A DNA stretch of 36,378 nucleotides from a virus, in the IMG/VR virus record IMGVR_UViG_3300045107_000306, positions 1 through 36,378 of that record. One strand, written 5' to 3'. Below, piece after piece: positions 1-7,226 of this stretch (position 1 is its first letter; each line of letters starts with the position of its first letter). The notes under the pieces were generated by a model that saw only the letters and a list, made by a program, of their open reading frames with translations, was not told the origin of the DNA and did not search any database. A program made the translations under genes and the position numbers.

Positions 1-114
1 GGCGTCGACGTCCACGGCCTGCCGGGGCTCGTCGCCCTGTTCGGCATCGAGAGCCCCGGCCTCACCTCGTCGCTCGCCATCGGCGAGGAGGTCGCCGCCC
101 GCCTCGGCCTCTAG
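1..114 (+). CDS. FAD-dependent oxidoreductase, C-terminal end (host gene, partial)
   Basis: Only the last 37 codons are in the window; the frame is open from base 1 to a TAG at 112-114. The tail contains [20 protein letters not shown], which matches the conserved C-terminus of NAD(P)/FAD-dependent oxidoreductases of the L-2-hydroxyglutarate oxidase (LhgO) type. In that family this segment closes the FAD-binding domain. It is unrelated to phage functions and marks the host side of the prophage junction. The exact substrate cannot be judged from so short a piece. Confidence 0.75.
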   Translation, partial: GVDVHGLPGLVALFGIESPGLTSSLAIGEEVAARLGL

Positions 115-477
115 GACGGGCGCCGCTGTAAGGGGACACATGGTTCTGGAGTCCCGGGATGATGTGGGATGATGCGGGCCCAAGTGGGACGAACCCCGCG
201 GAAAAACAGAAGAAATCGCGGCGCGGGCGGTGCGCGGCGGCGGCGTCGCCCTGTCCCGAGCAACAGGCATCTCGCCGCGACTTAGACAGTCCATCCAAAG
301 GCCAAGCTTAGACATTCGAGGGGCGTTCGGACCGCCGGCGACCGGCCTTCGAGGCGCCGTCGACGGTGCGTTGAACCGATTGAGGAAATCGCCCCCGAAC
401 GCCTTCGAACGATGTTGCGACGGGCGCCCGAACCGCCCCCCAAAGAGGTGCCCGATGGCCGCCGACCAGCACGCCGG
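115..477. other. Probable host intergenic segment beside the prophage left end
   Basis: No convincing gene is seen in these 363 bases; the open frames on both strands look random. Visible structure: GGGATGATG repeated in tandem at 156-164 and 166-174; CTTAGACA repeated at 281-288 and 307-314, 26 bp apart; and an inverted repeat built on GGCGTTCGG (322-330) and CCGAACGCC (395-403). I cannot assign a function to these repeats. The segment may include the host gene's terminator and, if the phage end lies further left than I place it, some phage DNA. Confidence 0.5.
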
Positions 478-488
478 AACTGTAAACT
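478..488 (+). repeat. Left-end repeat, copy 1 (candidate transposase-binding site)
   Basis: AACTGTAAACT. It is a perfect 11-bp inverted match to copy 2 (510-520) and matches copy 3 (593-603) with one change. Three copies within 126 bp of the presumed phage left end resemble the L1-L3 sites bound by MuA in Mu. Copies 1 and 2 could also form a hairpin, so an RNA or operator role is an alternative. Confidence 0.45.
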
Positions 489-509
489 CCCGCTTTTCAG
501 AACGGCTGA

Positions 510-520
510 AGTTTACAGTT
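510..520 (-). repeat. Left-end repeat, copy 2 (inverted)
   Basis: AGTTTACAGTT on the plus strand, the exact reverse complement of copy 1. Between them TTCAG (496-500) and CTGAA (506-510) can also pair, so 478-520 could fold into a bulged stem-loop. Mixed orientation of end sites is acceptable for a Mu-type left end. Confidence 0.45.
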
Positions 521-592
521 TGAGACTTCATCAATGAAAGCAGAGTCTTAGCGCAAAGGGACTGAGCGGGCAGGTGCGGGCGGCTCCGCGGG

Positions 593-603
593 AACCGTAA
601 ACT
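593..603 (+). repeat. Left-end repeat, copy 3
   Basis: AACCGTAAACT, one base different from copy 1. It lies 13 bp beyond the stop codon of the secreted-protein gene, so all three copies fall between the host flank and the first phage gene, as expected for transposase sites at a phage end. Confidence 0.4.
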
Positions 604-615
604 CGCTTCTCGCGG

Positions 616-1161
616 TCATAGCGCAGCGCCGCTGCTGGCGATCTTCACCCCCGCGACTTCGGCGACCGCGCGAACTTGCGCCGGATCGATCGAGATTACG
701 AACTCGGAGTTGCTCTTCGATCCGATCTGAACGCGAAGGTCGCCCGACTTCAATCCCTCAGCGATTTGCTCGCTGGTGAAGGTCAGTTGATAGTTCTCCG
801 AGTGGGTGCAGCCCCCATAACGGCTGCACCTGCCAACTTCGCGTCCAAGGCTAGTGAACTTCACTTCCCGCCCTCCGGGCAGATAGGCACGGTCGTAGAA
901 GCGCCAGTCGGTGTTGTAGATGACGAACCCCTGGACAATGAAGACGGTGGCTCCGCTGCTGTTCGTCTTCCGTATCGCGACGACATAGCCGCCTTCACCG
1001 GTGCGCATGAACGGGCCGCTATAGTCGGTGGACGGTTTGAACTCGTCGCCCTCTACAGTCACCGTCACGCCGTTGGATGCCGTTCGTTCCTCCGCGAATG
1101 CTGCCGTGCTCGAGATGGCCAGGACGCCACAAAGGACCCAGGCCGCGAGAAGTCGCTTCAT
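616..1161 (-). CDS. Secreted/periplasmic protein of unknown function (candidate lysogenic conversion gene)
   Basis: A 181-residue protein with a clear Sec signal peptide: MKRLL, a hydrophobic core, then cleavage after AFA (about residue 23). The mature part looks mainly beta-stranded and has two nearby cysteines in the segment GRCSRYGGC, which could form a disulfide. I recognise no domain. The start is supported by a strong GGGGGG-type ribosome site 9 bases upstream, which overlaps the stop codon of the repressor gene; only 14 bases separate the two genes. It should therefore be made from the repressor transcript in the lysogen. This, with export, suggests a cargo gene altering the lysogen's envelope. 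That role is inference. Confidence 0.75.
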   Translation of the reverse strand: MKRLLAAWVLCGVLAISSTAAFAEERTASNGVTVTVEGDEFKPSTDYSGPFMRTGEGGYVVAIRKTNSSGATVFIVQGFVIYNTDWRFYDRAYLPGGREVKFTSLGREVGRCSRYGGCTHSENYQLTFTSEQIAEGLKSGDLRVQIGSKSNSEFVISIDPAQVRAVAEVAGVKIASSGAAL

Positions 1162-1175
1162 CAGTCGTTACCCCC

Positions 1176-1832
1176 CTAGATTGCCTGCAGGACACCCAGC
1201 ACCTGGCCAATGATCTGCAGGCGCTTCATGTCAGTAGTCCTCAACGTCTCCGGCGGGTAGGCCGGGTTGTCGGATATCAGCATGAGGCCGTCCGCCAGGC
1301 GGCGGAAGCGCTTCACGCGCGCCTCGCCGGCAAGCACGAAGGCGAAGACATCGTCGAAGGGCTGAGTGACGGCTTGGTCGATCACCATTAGCCCTCGATC
1401 GGCGATGGTCGACTCCATCGAGTCGCCACGGGCCTGCAGTACCGCCAGGTTGGCAGACGTCTGTCGGCCCAGCTGCTCTAGGAACGAGCGGGTAAGCGGA
1501 ACGTCTTCAAGGTGGAGCCTTCCATCGTTCCAGGACCCCGCGCCGGCGGCGAGCTGGACATCGAAGCGCGGAACCCGGACCAGGCCCTGGTCTGATGGCC
1601 CATCGCCGCGGCCGAAGACGAGCCAATCGAGCGTCACGCCGAGGCCCTCTGCCATCTTGGCCACGATGTCGAGGCGGGGTCCGAACGAGCCTCCGGCGTT
1701 CAGGTACTTCGAAACGGTACCGTGAGGCAGGCCCGTTCGGGCGGCGAAGGTAGTGATCTTCTCCGGGAACATGGCGTCCTTCGCTCGCTGAGCGAAGCCG
1801 CCATAGTCGAAGTCTGCGACAAATTGGTCCAA
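1176..1832 (-). CDS. LexA/CI-type phage repressor with S24 peptidase domain
   Basis: A 218-residue repressor. The N-terminal helix-turn-helix covers about residues 25-72 (ITTFAARTGLPHGTVSKYLN). The C-terminal half is an S24 autopeptidase: cleavage-type Ala-Gly near 96-97 (LAAGAGS), catalytic Ser138 in GDSM and Lys174 in ARVKRF. This predicts RecA-stimulated self-cleavage, so SOS damage would induce the phage, unlike the Mu c repressor, which lacks this domain. The start is a TTG with a stop in frame just upstream. An alternative start at Met21 is possible but would trim the helix that precedes the HTH in relatives. It is divergent from ner and shares the control region at 1833-1917. Confidence 0.9.
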   Translation of the reverse strand: MDQFVADFDYGGFAQRAKDAMFPEKITTFAARTGLPHGTVSKYLNAGGSFGPRLDIVAKMAEGLGVTLDWLVFGRGDGPSDQGLVRVPRFDVQLAAGAGSWNDGRLHLEDVPLTRSFLEQLGRQTSANLAVLQARGDSMESTIADRGLMVIDQAVTQPFDDVFAFVLAGEARVKRFRRLADGLMLISDNPAYPPETLRTTDMKRLQIIGQVLGVLQAI

Positions 1833-1887
1833 CGGCGCGCACGTTTAGAGCGCGGGACTTGCGACCCGACACGAAGGTGTGCATCTT

Positions 1888-1903
1888 CGTCACGTTCGTG
1901 ACG
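1888..1903. promoter_or_regulatory. Candidate operator O1 between repressor and ner
   Basis: CGTCACG-TT-CGTGACG, a perfect 7-bp inverted repeat in the 85-bp divergent intergenic region. A further half site (CACGAA, 1871-1876) lies to the left. Its place between the repressor and ner promoters is where a CI-type or Ner-type protein should bind. No strong -35/-10 pair stands out on either strand, so I have not marked promoters. Confidence 0.6.
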
Positions 1904-1917
1904 GGACGCATTGATTC

Positions 1918-2232
1918 ATGACGAAGCCTAGACCAGTCCGCCGACAAACGTGGCACCCGGAGCAGATCAAAGCTGCCATCCGGATGCGGAAGACCACGCT
2001 CAGCAAGCTGGCGACGGACAACGGCCTTCATGAAAGCGTCTGCAGACAGGCGCTCATTCGGCCGACCCCGTCGGGCGAATTGGTCATCTCCGCGTTCCTC
2101 GACGTCCCCCTTCAAGAATTGTGGCCCGAGCGGTACGGCCCCGATGGCCGCCGCTACGCGACTCGTCACGTTCGTGTTGAAAATAAACACGATCGGAACG
2201 GCGCGCACCGTCAAATCGAAGCGGTTCGCTAG
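1918..2232 (+). CDS. ner: Ner-like negative regulator of early transcription
   Basis: A 104-residue basic protein. Residues about 12-70 match the Ner/Nlp (SfsB) helix-turn-helix family: WHPEQIKAAIRMRKTTLSKL, then a recognition helix region, then the closing signature with FLDVPLQELWPERY. In Mu, Ner binds between the repressor and early promoters and turns down both during lytic growth; the divergent position here fits the same job. The C-terminal tail after about residue 72 is longer than in Mu Ner (75 residues). No good ribosome site precedes the ATG, so the message may be leaderless. Confidence 0.88.
   Translation: MTKPRPVRRQTWHPEQIKAAIRMRKTTLSKLATDNGLHESVCRQALIRPTPSGELVISAFLDVPLQELWPERYGPDGRRYATRHVRVENKHDRNGAHRQIEAVR
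2164..2176. promoter_or_regulatory. Second operator-like site inside the ner 3' end
   Basis: CGTCACGTTCGTG, identical over 13 bases to the left part of O1 (1888-1900). It sits within the last part of ner, about 60 bases before the parB-like gene. It is followed by a looser dyad (GTGTT at 2174-2178 paired with AACAC at 2186-2190). This could be a second repressor site controlling entry into the transposition operon, though chance or coding constraint cannot be excluded. Confidence 0.4.
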
Positions 2233-2234
2233 AC

Positions 2235-3158
2235 ATGGCCGCCGGGGGTATTCCGCAGACGGCTATGTGGGGCGGCCGCGCGGCTCAGGTCGAGCAGGAC
2301 GTGCGCGTTGCCGAGATCGAGGTGGGCGAACGCCTGCGCGAGCTCGGCGAAGGCGCAGTCGCCGACCTGATGGTTTCGATCCAGGAGACAGGGCTCATCC
2401 AGCCGATCGTGCTGCGCCCGCTCGAGCGCGAGGACGGCGAGATTGGGCTGCAGCTCGTCGCGGGCGCCCACCGGCTGGAGGCGCACCGACGCCTCGGCCG
2501 AGAGACAATCCGGGCTCGCGTGATCGACCTCAGCGATCTCGACGCCCAGCAGGCCGAGATCGACGAGAACCTGGTCCGCCAGGAAGTGGTCGGCTGGCCC
2601 CGCTGCCGGTTCGTCGCGGCCCGGGCCGGCATCTACGCCGAACGCCATCCAGAGGCCGTGCGGAACATCGGCGACGAAGGCCCTCGAGGGCGTGGCCGGC
2701 CGCGGAAGGATCAATTTCCGCTCCGGGGCGGAAAATACATCCCGTCGCTCATGGGGTTCGTCGCTGAGGTCGCGGACCAGACCGGCCTGGACCGCAGCAC
2801 AATCGAGCGAGACGCCCAAATCTGGGCCGCACTCCATCCATTCGACGCCCAAATCCGAGCCCTGCCGCTCGCGCACGACACCCGCGCCCTAAAGCGCCTC
2901 GCGGCGGCGCCGCCGGAGCTGCGCGCTCCTGCGATCGAGCTGCTCGCTAGCGGGAAGACCGGCGACGTCTCGGACGCCCTGGTGGTCGCGGACGGGGGCA
3001 AGCCGGCTTCGAAGCCCGCGCAAACACCCGTCGATCAGGCGGTGAAGGCCTTCCGGAAGCTGTGGGGCGACGCCTCGCCCAGCGCTCGGGCGGCGATCCT
3101 GAACGACCTGGCCGGCCGCTCCCTGCCGAAAGGCTGGATCGTGCGGGAGGACCGCTGA
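2235..3158 (+). CDS. ParB/RepB/Spo0J-family protein
   Basis: A 307-residue protein. The N-terminal ParB nuclease-like fold covers about residues 22-115: EIEVGERLRELGE, MVSIQETGLIQPIVLRP, then LVAGAHRLEAHRRLG (the GxHR-type box) and IDENLVRQE. The middle contains an HTH-like stretch (DQTGLDRSTIERDAQIW). The C-terminus is alanine-rich. ParB-like proteins directly ahead of MuA occur in several Mu-like phages of alphaproteobacteria, where the role is not settled; DNA binding, and possibly CTP binding, can be proposed from the fold. It begins 3 bases after ner and ends one base before the next start. Confidence 0.82.
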   Translation: MAAGGIPQTAMWGGRAAQVEQDVRVAEIEVGERLRELGEGAVADLMVSIQETGLIQPIVLRPLEREDGEIGLQLVAGAHRLEAHRRLGRETIRARVIDLSDLDAQQAEIDENLVRQEVVGWPRCRFVAARAGIYAERHPEAVRNIGDEGPRGRGRPRKDQFPLRGGKYIPSLMGFVAEVADQTGLDRSTIERDAQIWAALHPFDAQIRALPLAHDTRALKRLAAAPPELRAPAIELLASGKTGDVSDALVVADGGKPASKPAQTPVDQAVKAFRKLWGDASPSARAAILNDLAGRSLPKGWIVREDR

Positions 3159-3159
3159 G

Positions 3160-3426
3160 ATGGCGGACGGGGGACAACTGGCCTGCGGGTGCGGGATGCC
3201 GGCGACGGCGGCCGCGGCGCTGCGGGCGGCGGCGCGCAAGCTCGCCCAGGCCCGCGAGATCGCGGACGGCTACGCAGGGCGCGACATGGTCGCCGATCCC
3301 GAGGTCAGCCGGGCGATCAGCAGCCTGATCCGCGACGCCGAGATCCTGGTGAGCCGCGCTCATGGCGCGCCTAGGGGTCGTTATCCGGCGAGCGCGGCCA
3401 CGTCCTGGAGTCCCCGGCATGGCTAA
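3160..3426 (+). CDS. Small hypothetical early protein
   Basis: 88 residues, alanine-rich and probably helical through residues 15-65. The N-terminus has two cysteines (LACGCGMP). I do not recognise the family. The start follows the ParB-like stop by one base and the end overlaps the next gene by 8 bases, supporting it as part of the same operon. Confidence 0.6.
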   Translation: MADGGQLACGCGMPATAAAALRAAARKLAQAREIADGYAGRDMVADPEVSRAISSLIRDAEILVSRAHGAPRGRYPASAATSWSPRHG

Positions 3427-3907
3427 GCCCGGGGCCAAGCGCCATCCCGACCAGGCGGACCTGTTCGAGGTCCACAACGCGTTCCCGGTGCGCGCGCCGA
3501 GCGACCTGCTGCGGGCGCGGGACTTCAACCGGCGGATCGCCATGGCCATGAGCCAGGCGATCAAGGAGAGCCCGCGCACCCGGGCCGAGATCGCCGAAGA
3601 GATGACCCTGCAGCTCGCCTACGACGAGGGCGCGGTCACCGAGGGCATGATCAACGCCTACACGAGCCCCGGGCGCGAGAGCCACACGATCAGCCTGGTG
3701 CGGTTCGTGGCCTTCGTGCGGGCCACCGGCTGCACCTGGCTGTGGGACGTGGTCCTGCACGACGAGGGGCTCGAGATCCTGGAGGGCGAAGAGGCCCACC
3801 TGGCCCGCGCGGCGCTCCTGCAGAAGCAGGCCGACGAGCTGGCGGCCGCGGCCGCCGAGGCCCGCGCCGCGGCGCCGGCCCAGATCCGCGTGCGGAGGGG
3901 TCGATGA
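3419..3907 (+). CDS. Conserved Mu-like phage early protein preceding the transposase
   Basis: 162 residues starting MAKPGAKRHPDQADLFEVHN. The middle (RDFNRRIAMAMSQAIKE through TEGMINAYTSPG) looks like an HTH-type DNA-binding region of the sort found just before MuA in transposable phages of alphaproteobacteria. The C-terminus is an alanine/glutamate-rich helix likely to form a coiled coil. I chose the ATG at 3419 over one at 3362, since the shorter form overlaps the previous gene by only 8 bases. It overlaps the transposase start as ATGA. The exact function is unknown; a transposition accessory or regulator is plausible. Confidence 0.72.
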   Translation: MAKPGAKRHPDQADLFEVHNAFPVRAPSDLLRARDFNRRIAMAMSQAIKESPRTRAEIAEEMTLQLAYDEGAVTEGMINAYTSPGRESHTISLVRFVAFVRATGCTWLWDVVLHDEGLEILEGEEAHLARAALLQKQADELAAAAAEARAAAPAQIRVRRGR

Positions 3908-5844
3908 GCGCGGCGCGTGAGTGGTTCTCGGCCGGCGACCTGGCCGACATGGGGCTCCCGGGCCTGCCGGGCACGAAGCCCGGCATCCTGCAGCTGGTGC
4001 GGCGGCAGGGCTGGATGGGCGCGGAGGGCAAGACCCGCAAGCGCCAGGGTCGTGGCGGGGGCGTGGAGTTCCACGTGAGCCTGCTGCCGGAGGCCGCCCA
4101 GGCCCGGATCGCCGCCTCCACGGCGCCGAAGGCGGAGCGGCTGGACCGCGAGAGCGCCTGGCTGCGGTTCGACCGCCTGCCCGCCGGCTACAAGGCCAAG
4201 GCCGAGGAGCGCCTGGCGGTGATCGAGCAGGTGGAAGACCTGCAGCGCCACGGGCTGAACAAGAGCAAGGCCATCGAGCAGGTGGTCATGGCCGCCGCCC
4301 GTGAGGCGCGCGCCGCCGGTCGGGAGCCGCCGCTGAAGGTGGCGACGATCTACACCTGGTTCGCGCGCATCGAGGGCGTGGCCCGATCCGACCGGGCGGC
4401 CTACCTGGCGCCCGACTATGCCGGCCGCACGGCCACTGAGGACTGCTCACCCGACGCCTGGGAGTTCTACAAGGGCGACTATCTGCGCCTGACGAAGCCG
4501 CCGCACGCTGGCTGCTATCGCCGCCTGCAGCGGGTCGCTCGCGACAACGGCTGGACCATCCCCTCGGCCAAGACCCTGATCCGGCGCATCGACGCCGAGA
4601 TTCCGGTGCCCGTGCAGGTGCTGCTGCGCGAGGGCGAGGAAGCCGCCTCGTTCACGATGGCCCACCGCGACCGGGACCGCAGCGGCATCCTGCCGATGCA
4701 GATCCTGAACCTGGACGGCCACACCTGGGACGTCTTCGTGAAGTGGCCGAACGGCACGATCAGCCGGCCGCACGCGCTCGTGGTGCAGGACATCGCCAGC
4801 GGCCGCGTCCTGGCGATCCGGCACGACCTGACCCTGAACCACCACCTGGTGCGGCTGGCGCTGGGCGACACGTTCCGGGCCCACGGCCTCTGCGACACCA
4901 TCCTGATGGACAACGGCCGCGAGAACGCCGCCCAGGCGATCTCGGGCGGCCAGTACCGCATGCGCTGGGGCAAGACCCCCGAGCAGGAGCCAGCCGGCCT
5001 GCTGAAGACGTTGGGGATCAAGGCTGTGGCCGTGACCCCCTACCTCGGCCGCGCCAAGCCGATCGAGCGGGCCTTCCGTGACTTCGCCCACGACCTGGCC
5101 AAGTCGCCGGAGTTCGAGGGCGCCTACACCGGCCACAACCCGGTGGCCAAGCCTGAGAACTACGGCGCCAAGGCGGTGCCCTTTGCGCGGTTCGAGGAGA
5201 TCGTTCGGCGCGAGATCGCCTTCTGGAACGCCCGCGAAGGTCGCCGCGGCGTCGGCATGAACGGCCGGTCTTTCGACCAGGTCTTCGCCGAGGGCCTGGC
5301 CGTCCAGCACCGGCCGAAGCTGACCGACGAGCAGCTGCGACTCTGCCTCCTGGCCTCCAAGCCGGTGTCGATGGAAGCGGGATCGGGCGCGGTGAGCGTC
5401 GAGGGCCACCGCTACTGGTCGGCCGAGCTGAGCGCGGTGCGTCGCCAGAAGGTGACGGTGCGCTTCGATCCCGAGCGCATGGACCTGCCGGCCTACGTCT
5501 ACAGCCTGGACGGGCGGTTGCTGGCGAAGGCCGACCGGGTGCTCGCCGGCACCTTCGACAGCCACACCGACGCCAGGGAGACCCGCCGGGCCATGCGCGA
5601 ATACAAGCGTGGCCTGGCGCTGCAGGCAAAGGCGTTGCGGGCGCTCGACGCCCAGGACGTGGCCGCCAGGCTGCAGGGCCCGGCTTCGCCGACCCCGCCT
5701 ATGGCGGCTCCCGAGACCGTGGTCGCGGCCAGCTTCAAGGCCCCGCGGACACCCGAGCAGCTCGGCCGCGCCCAACCCAACCCGAACGAGGACTTCGACG
5801 CCAAGTGGCAGGCCGGCATCGCCCGGCTGGCTCGAGGCGGATGA
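3904..5844 (+). CDS. A: MuA-type DDE transposase
   Basis: 646 residues, close to Mu A (663). The N-terminus (EWFSAGDLADMGLPGLPGT) matches the winged-helix Mu DNA-binding domain. The RNase H-like catalytic core contains Asp271 (LNLDGHTWDVF), Asp336 (ILMDNGREN) and Glu388 (AKPIERAFRDF); these fall near Mu A's D269, D336 and E392. A beta-barrel domain follows, with the segment VSVEGHRYWSAELS. The C-terminal tail (PEQLGRAQPNPNEDFDAKW) resembles the part that contacts MuB. The start overlaps the upstream stop (ATGA). It cuts and joins phage ends for integration and replicative transposition. The active site is complete. Confidence 0.97.
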   Translation: MSAAREWFSAGDLADMGLPGLPGTKPGILQLVRRQGWMGAEGKTRKRQGRGGGVEFHVSLLPEAAQARIAASTAPKAERLDRESAWLRFDRLPAGYKAKAEERLAVIEQVEDLQRHGLNKSKAIEQVVMAAAREARAAGREPPLKVATIYTWFARIEGVARSDRAAYLAPDYAGRTATEDCSPDAWEFYKGDYLRLTKPPHAGCYRRLQRVARDNGWTIPSAKTLIRRIDAEIPVPVQVLLREGEEAASFTMAHRDRDRSGILPMQILNLDGHTWDVFVKWPNGTISRPHALVVQDIASGRVLAIRHDLTLNHHLVRLALGDTFRAHGLCDTILMDNGRENAAQAISGGQYRMRWGKTPEQEPAGLLKTLGIKAVAVTPYLGRAKPIERAFRDFAHDLAKSPEFEGAYTGHNPVAKPENYGAKAVPFARFEEIVRREIAFWNAREGRRGVGMNGRSFDQVFAEGLAVQHRPKLTDEQLRLCLLASKPVSMEAGSGAVSVEGHRYWSAELSAVRRQKVTVRFDPERMDLPAYVYSLDGRLLAKADRVLAGTFDSHTDARETRRAMREYKRGLALQAKALRALDAQDVAARLQGPASPTPPMAAPETVVAASFKAPRTPEQLGRAQPNPNEDFDAKWQAGIARLARGG

Positions 5845-5849
5845 GGAAA

Positions 5850-5879
5850 GCCCGCCCGGGGCGGCAACCCCGGACGGGC
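5850..5879 (+). terminator. Strong stem-loop between transposase and MuB genes
   Basis: GCCCG-C-CCGGGG, loop CGGCAA, CCCCGG-A-CGGGC: eleven G-C pairs with a single mismatch, six bases after the transposase stop. No T-tract follows, so it is more likely an attenuator or mRNA-processing/stability barrier than a full terminator; it could set the ratio of A to B protein. Confidence 0.5.
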
Positions 5880-5913
5880 CAGCAGTGCAACGAGAAACAG
5901 GAGCTTGAGTAGC

Positions 5914-6900
5914 ATGAACGTTGATCCCGGCAAGATCGCCTTCACCGAGGCTGAACACGCCGAGCTTCGCGCCCGGGTAAAGGCGCGGGCGTCCGCGCAG
6001 AACATCGCCCAGGCCGAGATCGCGCGGCAGGCGGACATCGCCCCGTCCACGCTGAGCCAGTACCTGGGCGGCACCTATCCGAGCGAGGCCGGCCGCATCG
6101 AGGTGGCCCGCTCGCTGACGCGCTGGCTGAAGTCGCTGGACGCTGCCGCCGAGCTGCGCAGCCGGATGCCGGTCGATCCGACCTTCGTGGCGATGCGCGG
6201 CGCGATGAAGATCACCGGCATCCTCAGCTACGCCCGTGTGGCCGGTGATCTCGTGATCATCGCCGGGAGCCCGGGCGTCTCGAAGACGTCCACCGCCCGC
6301 CAGTTCCAGGCCGACAATCCGCGGACCTGGATCGCCACCATGGACAGCACCACCAGCGGCGCGCCGATGATGCTGCTCGAGGTGCTGGCCGCGATGGGCG
6401 AGCCGGAGGCCAAAGGCCCGCCCGCGACGCTGCGCCGCCGGATCTGCCAGTTGGCCGAGGAGGCGCCCGGCTTCCTCATCGTCGACGAGGCCCAGCATCT
6501 CTCGGACAAGGCGATCGAGGCGCTGCGGGCGATCAACGACCGCGTGGGGCTCGGGATCGCCCTCCTGGGCAACGAGGAGATCTACGCGAAGGTCGGCGTC
6601 GCCGGCGGCAAGGCGCGGTTCGCCCAGGTGTCCAGCCGGGTAGGCCATCGCGACTACATCGTGAAGCCCGATCCCCGTGACGCCGAGACCCTGGCCAAGG
6701 CGATCGCCGAGGCCAACGACGAGGTGATCGGGAAGGCCGAGATCGCCTTCTGCCAGGACATCGCGGCCCGCCCCGGCGGCCTGCGCAACGTGTCGAAGAC
6801 TTTCCGCAAGGCCCTGATCGCCGCGCGCGGCGCAGACGAGCCCTTCGACGTCAGCCACCTGCAGGGCGCCTTCGCCCAGTTGGCCGGCCACACCCGCTAG
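5914..6900 (+). CDS. B: MuB-type AAA+ ATPase, target DNA activator
   Basis: 328 residues (Mu B is 312). An N-terminal HTH lies at about residues 25-65 (AEIARQADIAPSTLSQYLGG). The AAA+ core has a Walker A at 118-125 (GSPGVSKT, with Ser where Gly is usual) and Walker B Asp191-Glu192 (FLIVDEAQHL). In Mu, B polymerises on DNA with ATP, delivers target DNA to A and gives target immunity. I chose the ATG at 5914 because AGGAG at 5899-5903 is 10 bases upstream; a TTG at 5905 would sit too close to that site. Confidence 0.95.
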   Translation: MNVDPGKIAFTEAEHAELRARVKARASAQNIAQAEIARQADIAPSTLSQYLGGTYPSEAGRIEVARSLTRWLKSLDAAAELRSRMPVDPTFVAMRGAMKITGILSYARVAGDLVIIAGSPGVSKTSTARQFQADNPRTWIATMDSTTSGAPMMLLEVLAAMGEPEAKGPPATLRRRICQLAEEAPGFLIVDEAQHLSDKAIEALRAINDRVGLGIALLGNEEIYAKVGVAGGKARFAQVSSRVGHRDYIVKPDPRDAETLAKAIAEANDEVIGKAEIAFCQDIAARPGGLRNVSKTFRKALIAARGADEPFDVSHLQGAFAQLAGHTR

Positions 6901-6914
6901 CGCGGAGGATCTCC

Positions 6915-7226
6915 ATGCTCAGCTTCCACCCCGCCCTGGCCGCTCGCAGCGCGTCGCGCCAGATCCGCATCCTGCAGCGCGCCCACCAGCTCACCGGCCG
7001 GGAACTCGCCCGGCTGCTGGACAAGATCGACGTCGCCTTCGAGGGCCGCTGCGTCACCCACGCGATCCGCGATCTGGCGATGCTCGACGAGCTCAGCGCC
7101 CCCTCGCTGAACCGTCTTCTCGACGTCATCGATGTCGAGATCGAGCACGAGCTCGAGGTGGCCCAGGCGCCGGCTCGCGTGACCGGCGCGCCGACCCTGA
7201 CGGTCCATCAGGGAGGCCGGTCATGA
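6915..7226 (+). CDS. Hypothetical early protein
   Basis: 103 residues, predicted mostly helical, with no domain I recognise. A good ribosome site (GGAGG at 6903-6907) precedes the ATG. It overlaps the next gene by 4 bases (ATGA). It opens the block of small genes between MuB and Gam, a variable region in Mu-like phages. Confidence 0.72.
   Translation: MLSFHPALAARSASRQIRILQRAHQLTGRELARLLDKIDVAFEGRCVTHAIRDLAMLDELSAPSLNRLLDVIDVEIEHELEVAQAPARVTGAPTLTVHQGGRS

Noticed and set aside
140-200. tRNA-like arms beside the junction (GTCCC ... GGGAC)
   Set aside because: No cloverleaf, anticodon arm or T-loop consensus can be built; Mu-type phages also do not need a tRNA attachment site.
3173-3190. GGACAACTG similar to part of the late promoter dyad
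   Set aside because: It lies inside a coding region and lacks the right arm and any -10 element.
3742-3903. N-terminal extension of the transposase
   Set aside because: The extension overlaps the preceding gene and is R/G-rich; the ATG at 3904 begins exactly at the conserved MuA N-terminus with an ATGA overlap.
4447-6891. Long open frame on the minus strand (814 codons) opposite the transposase and MuB genes
   Set aside because: It mirrors the codon-position GC bias of the real plus-strand genes, has no recognisable domain and crosses the A-B gap. A shadow.
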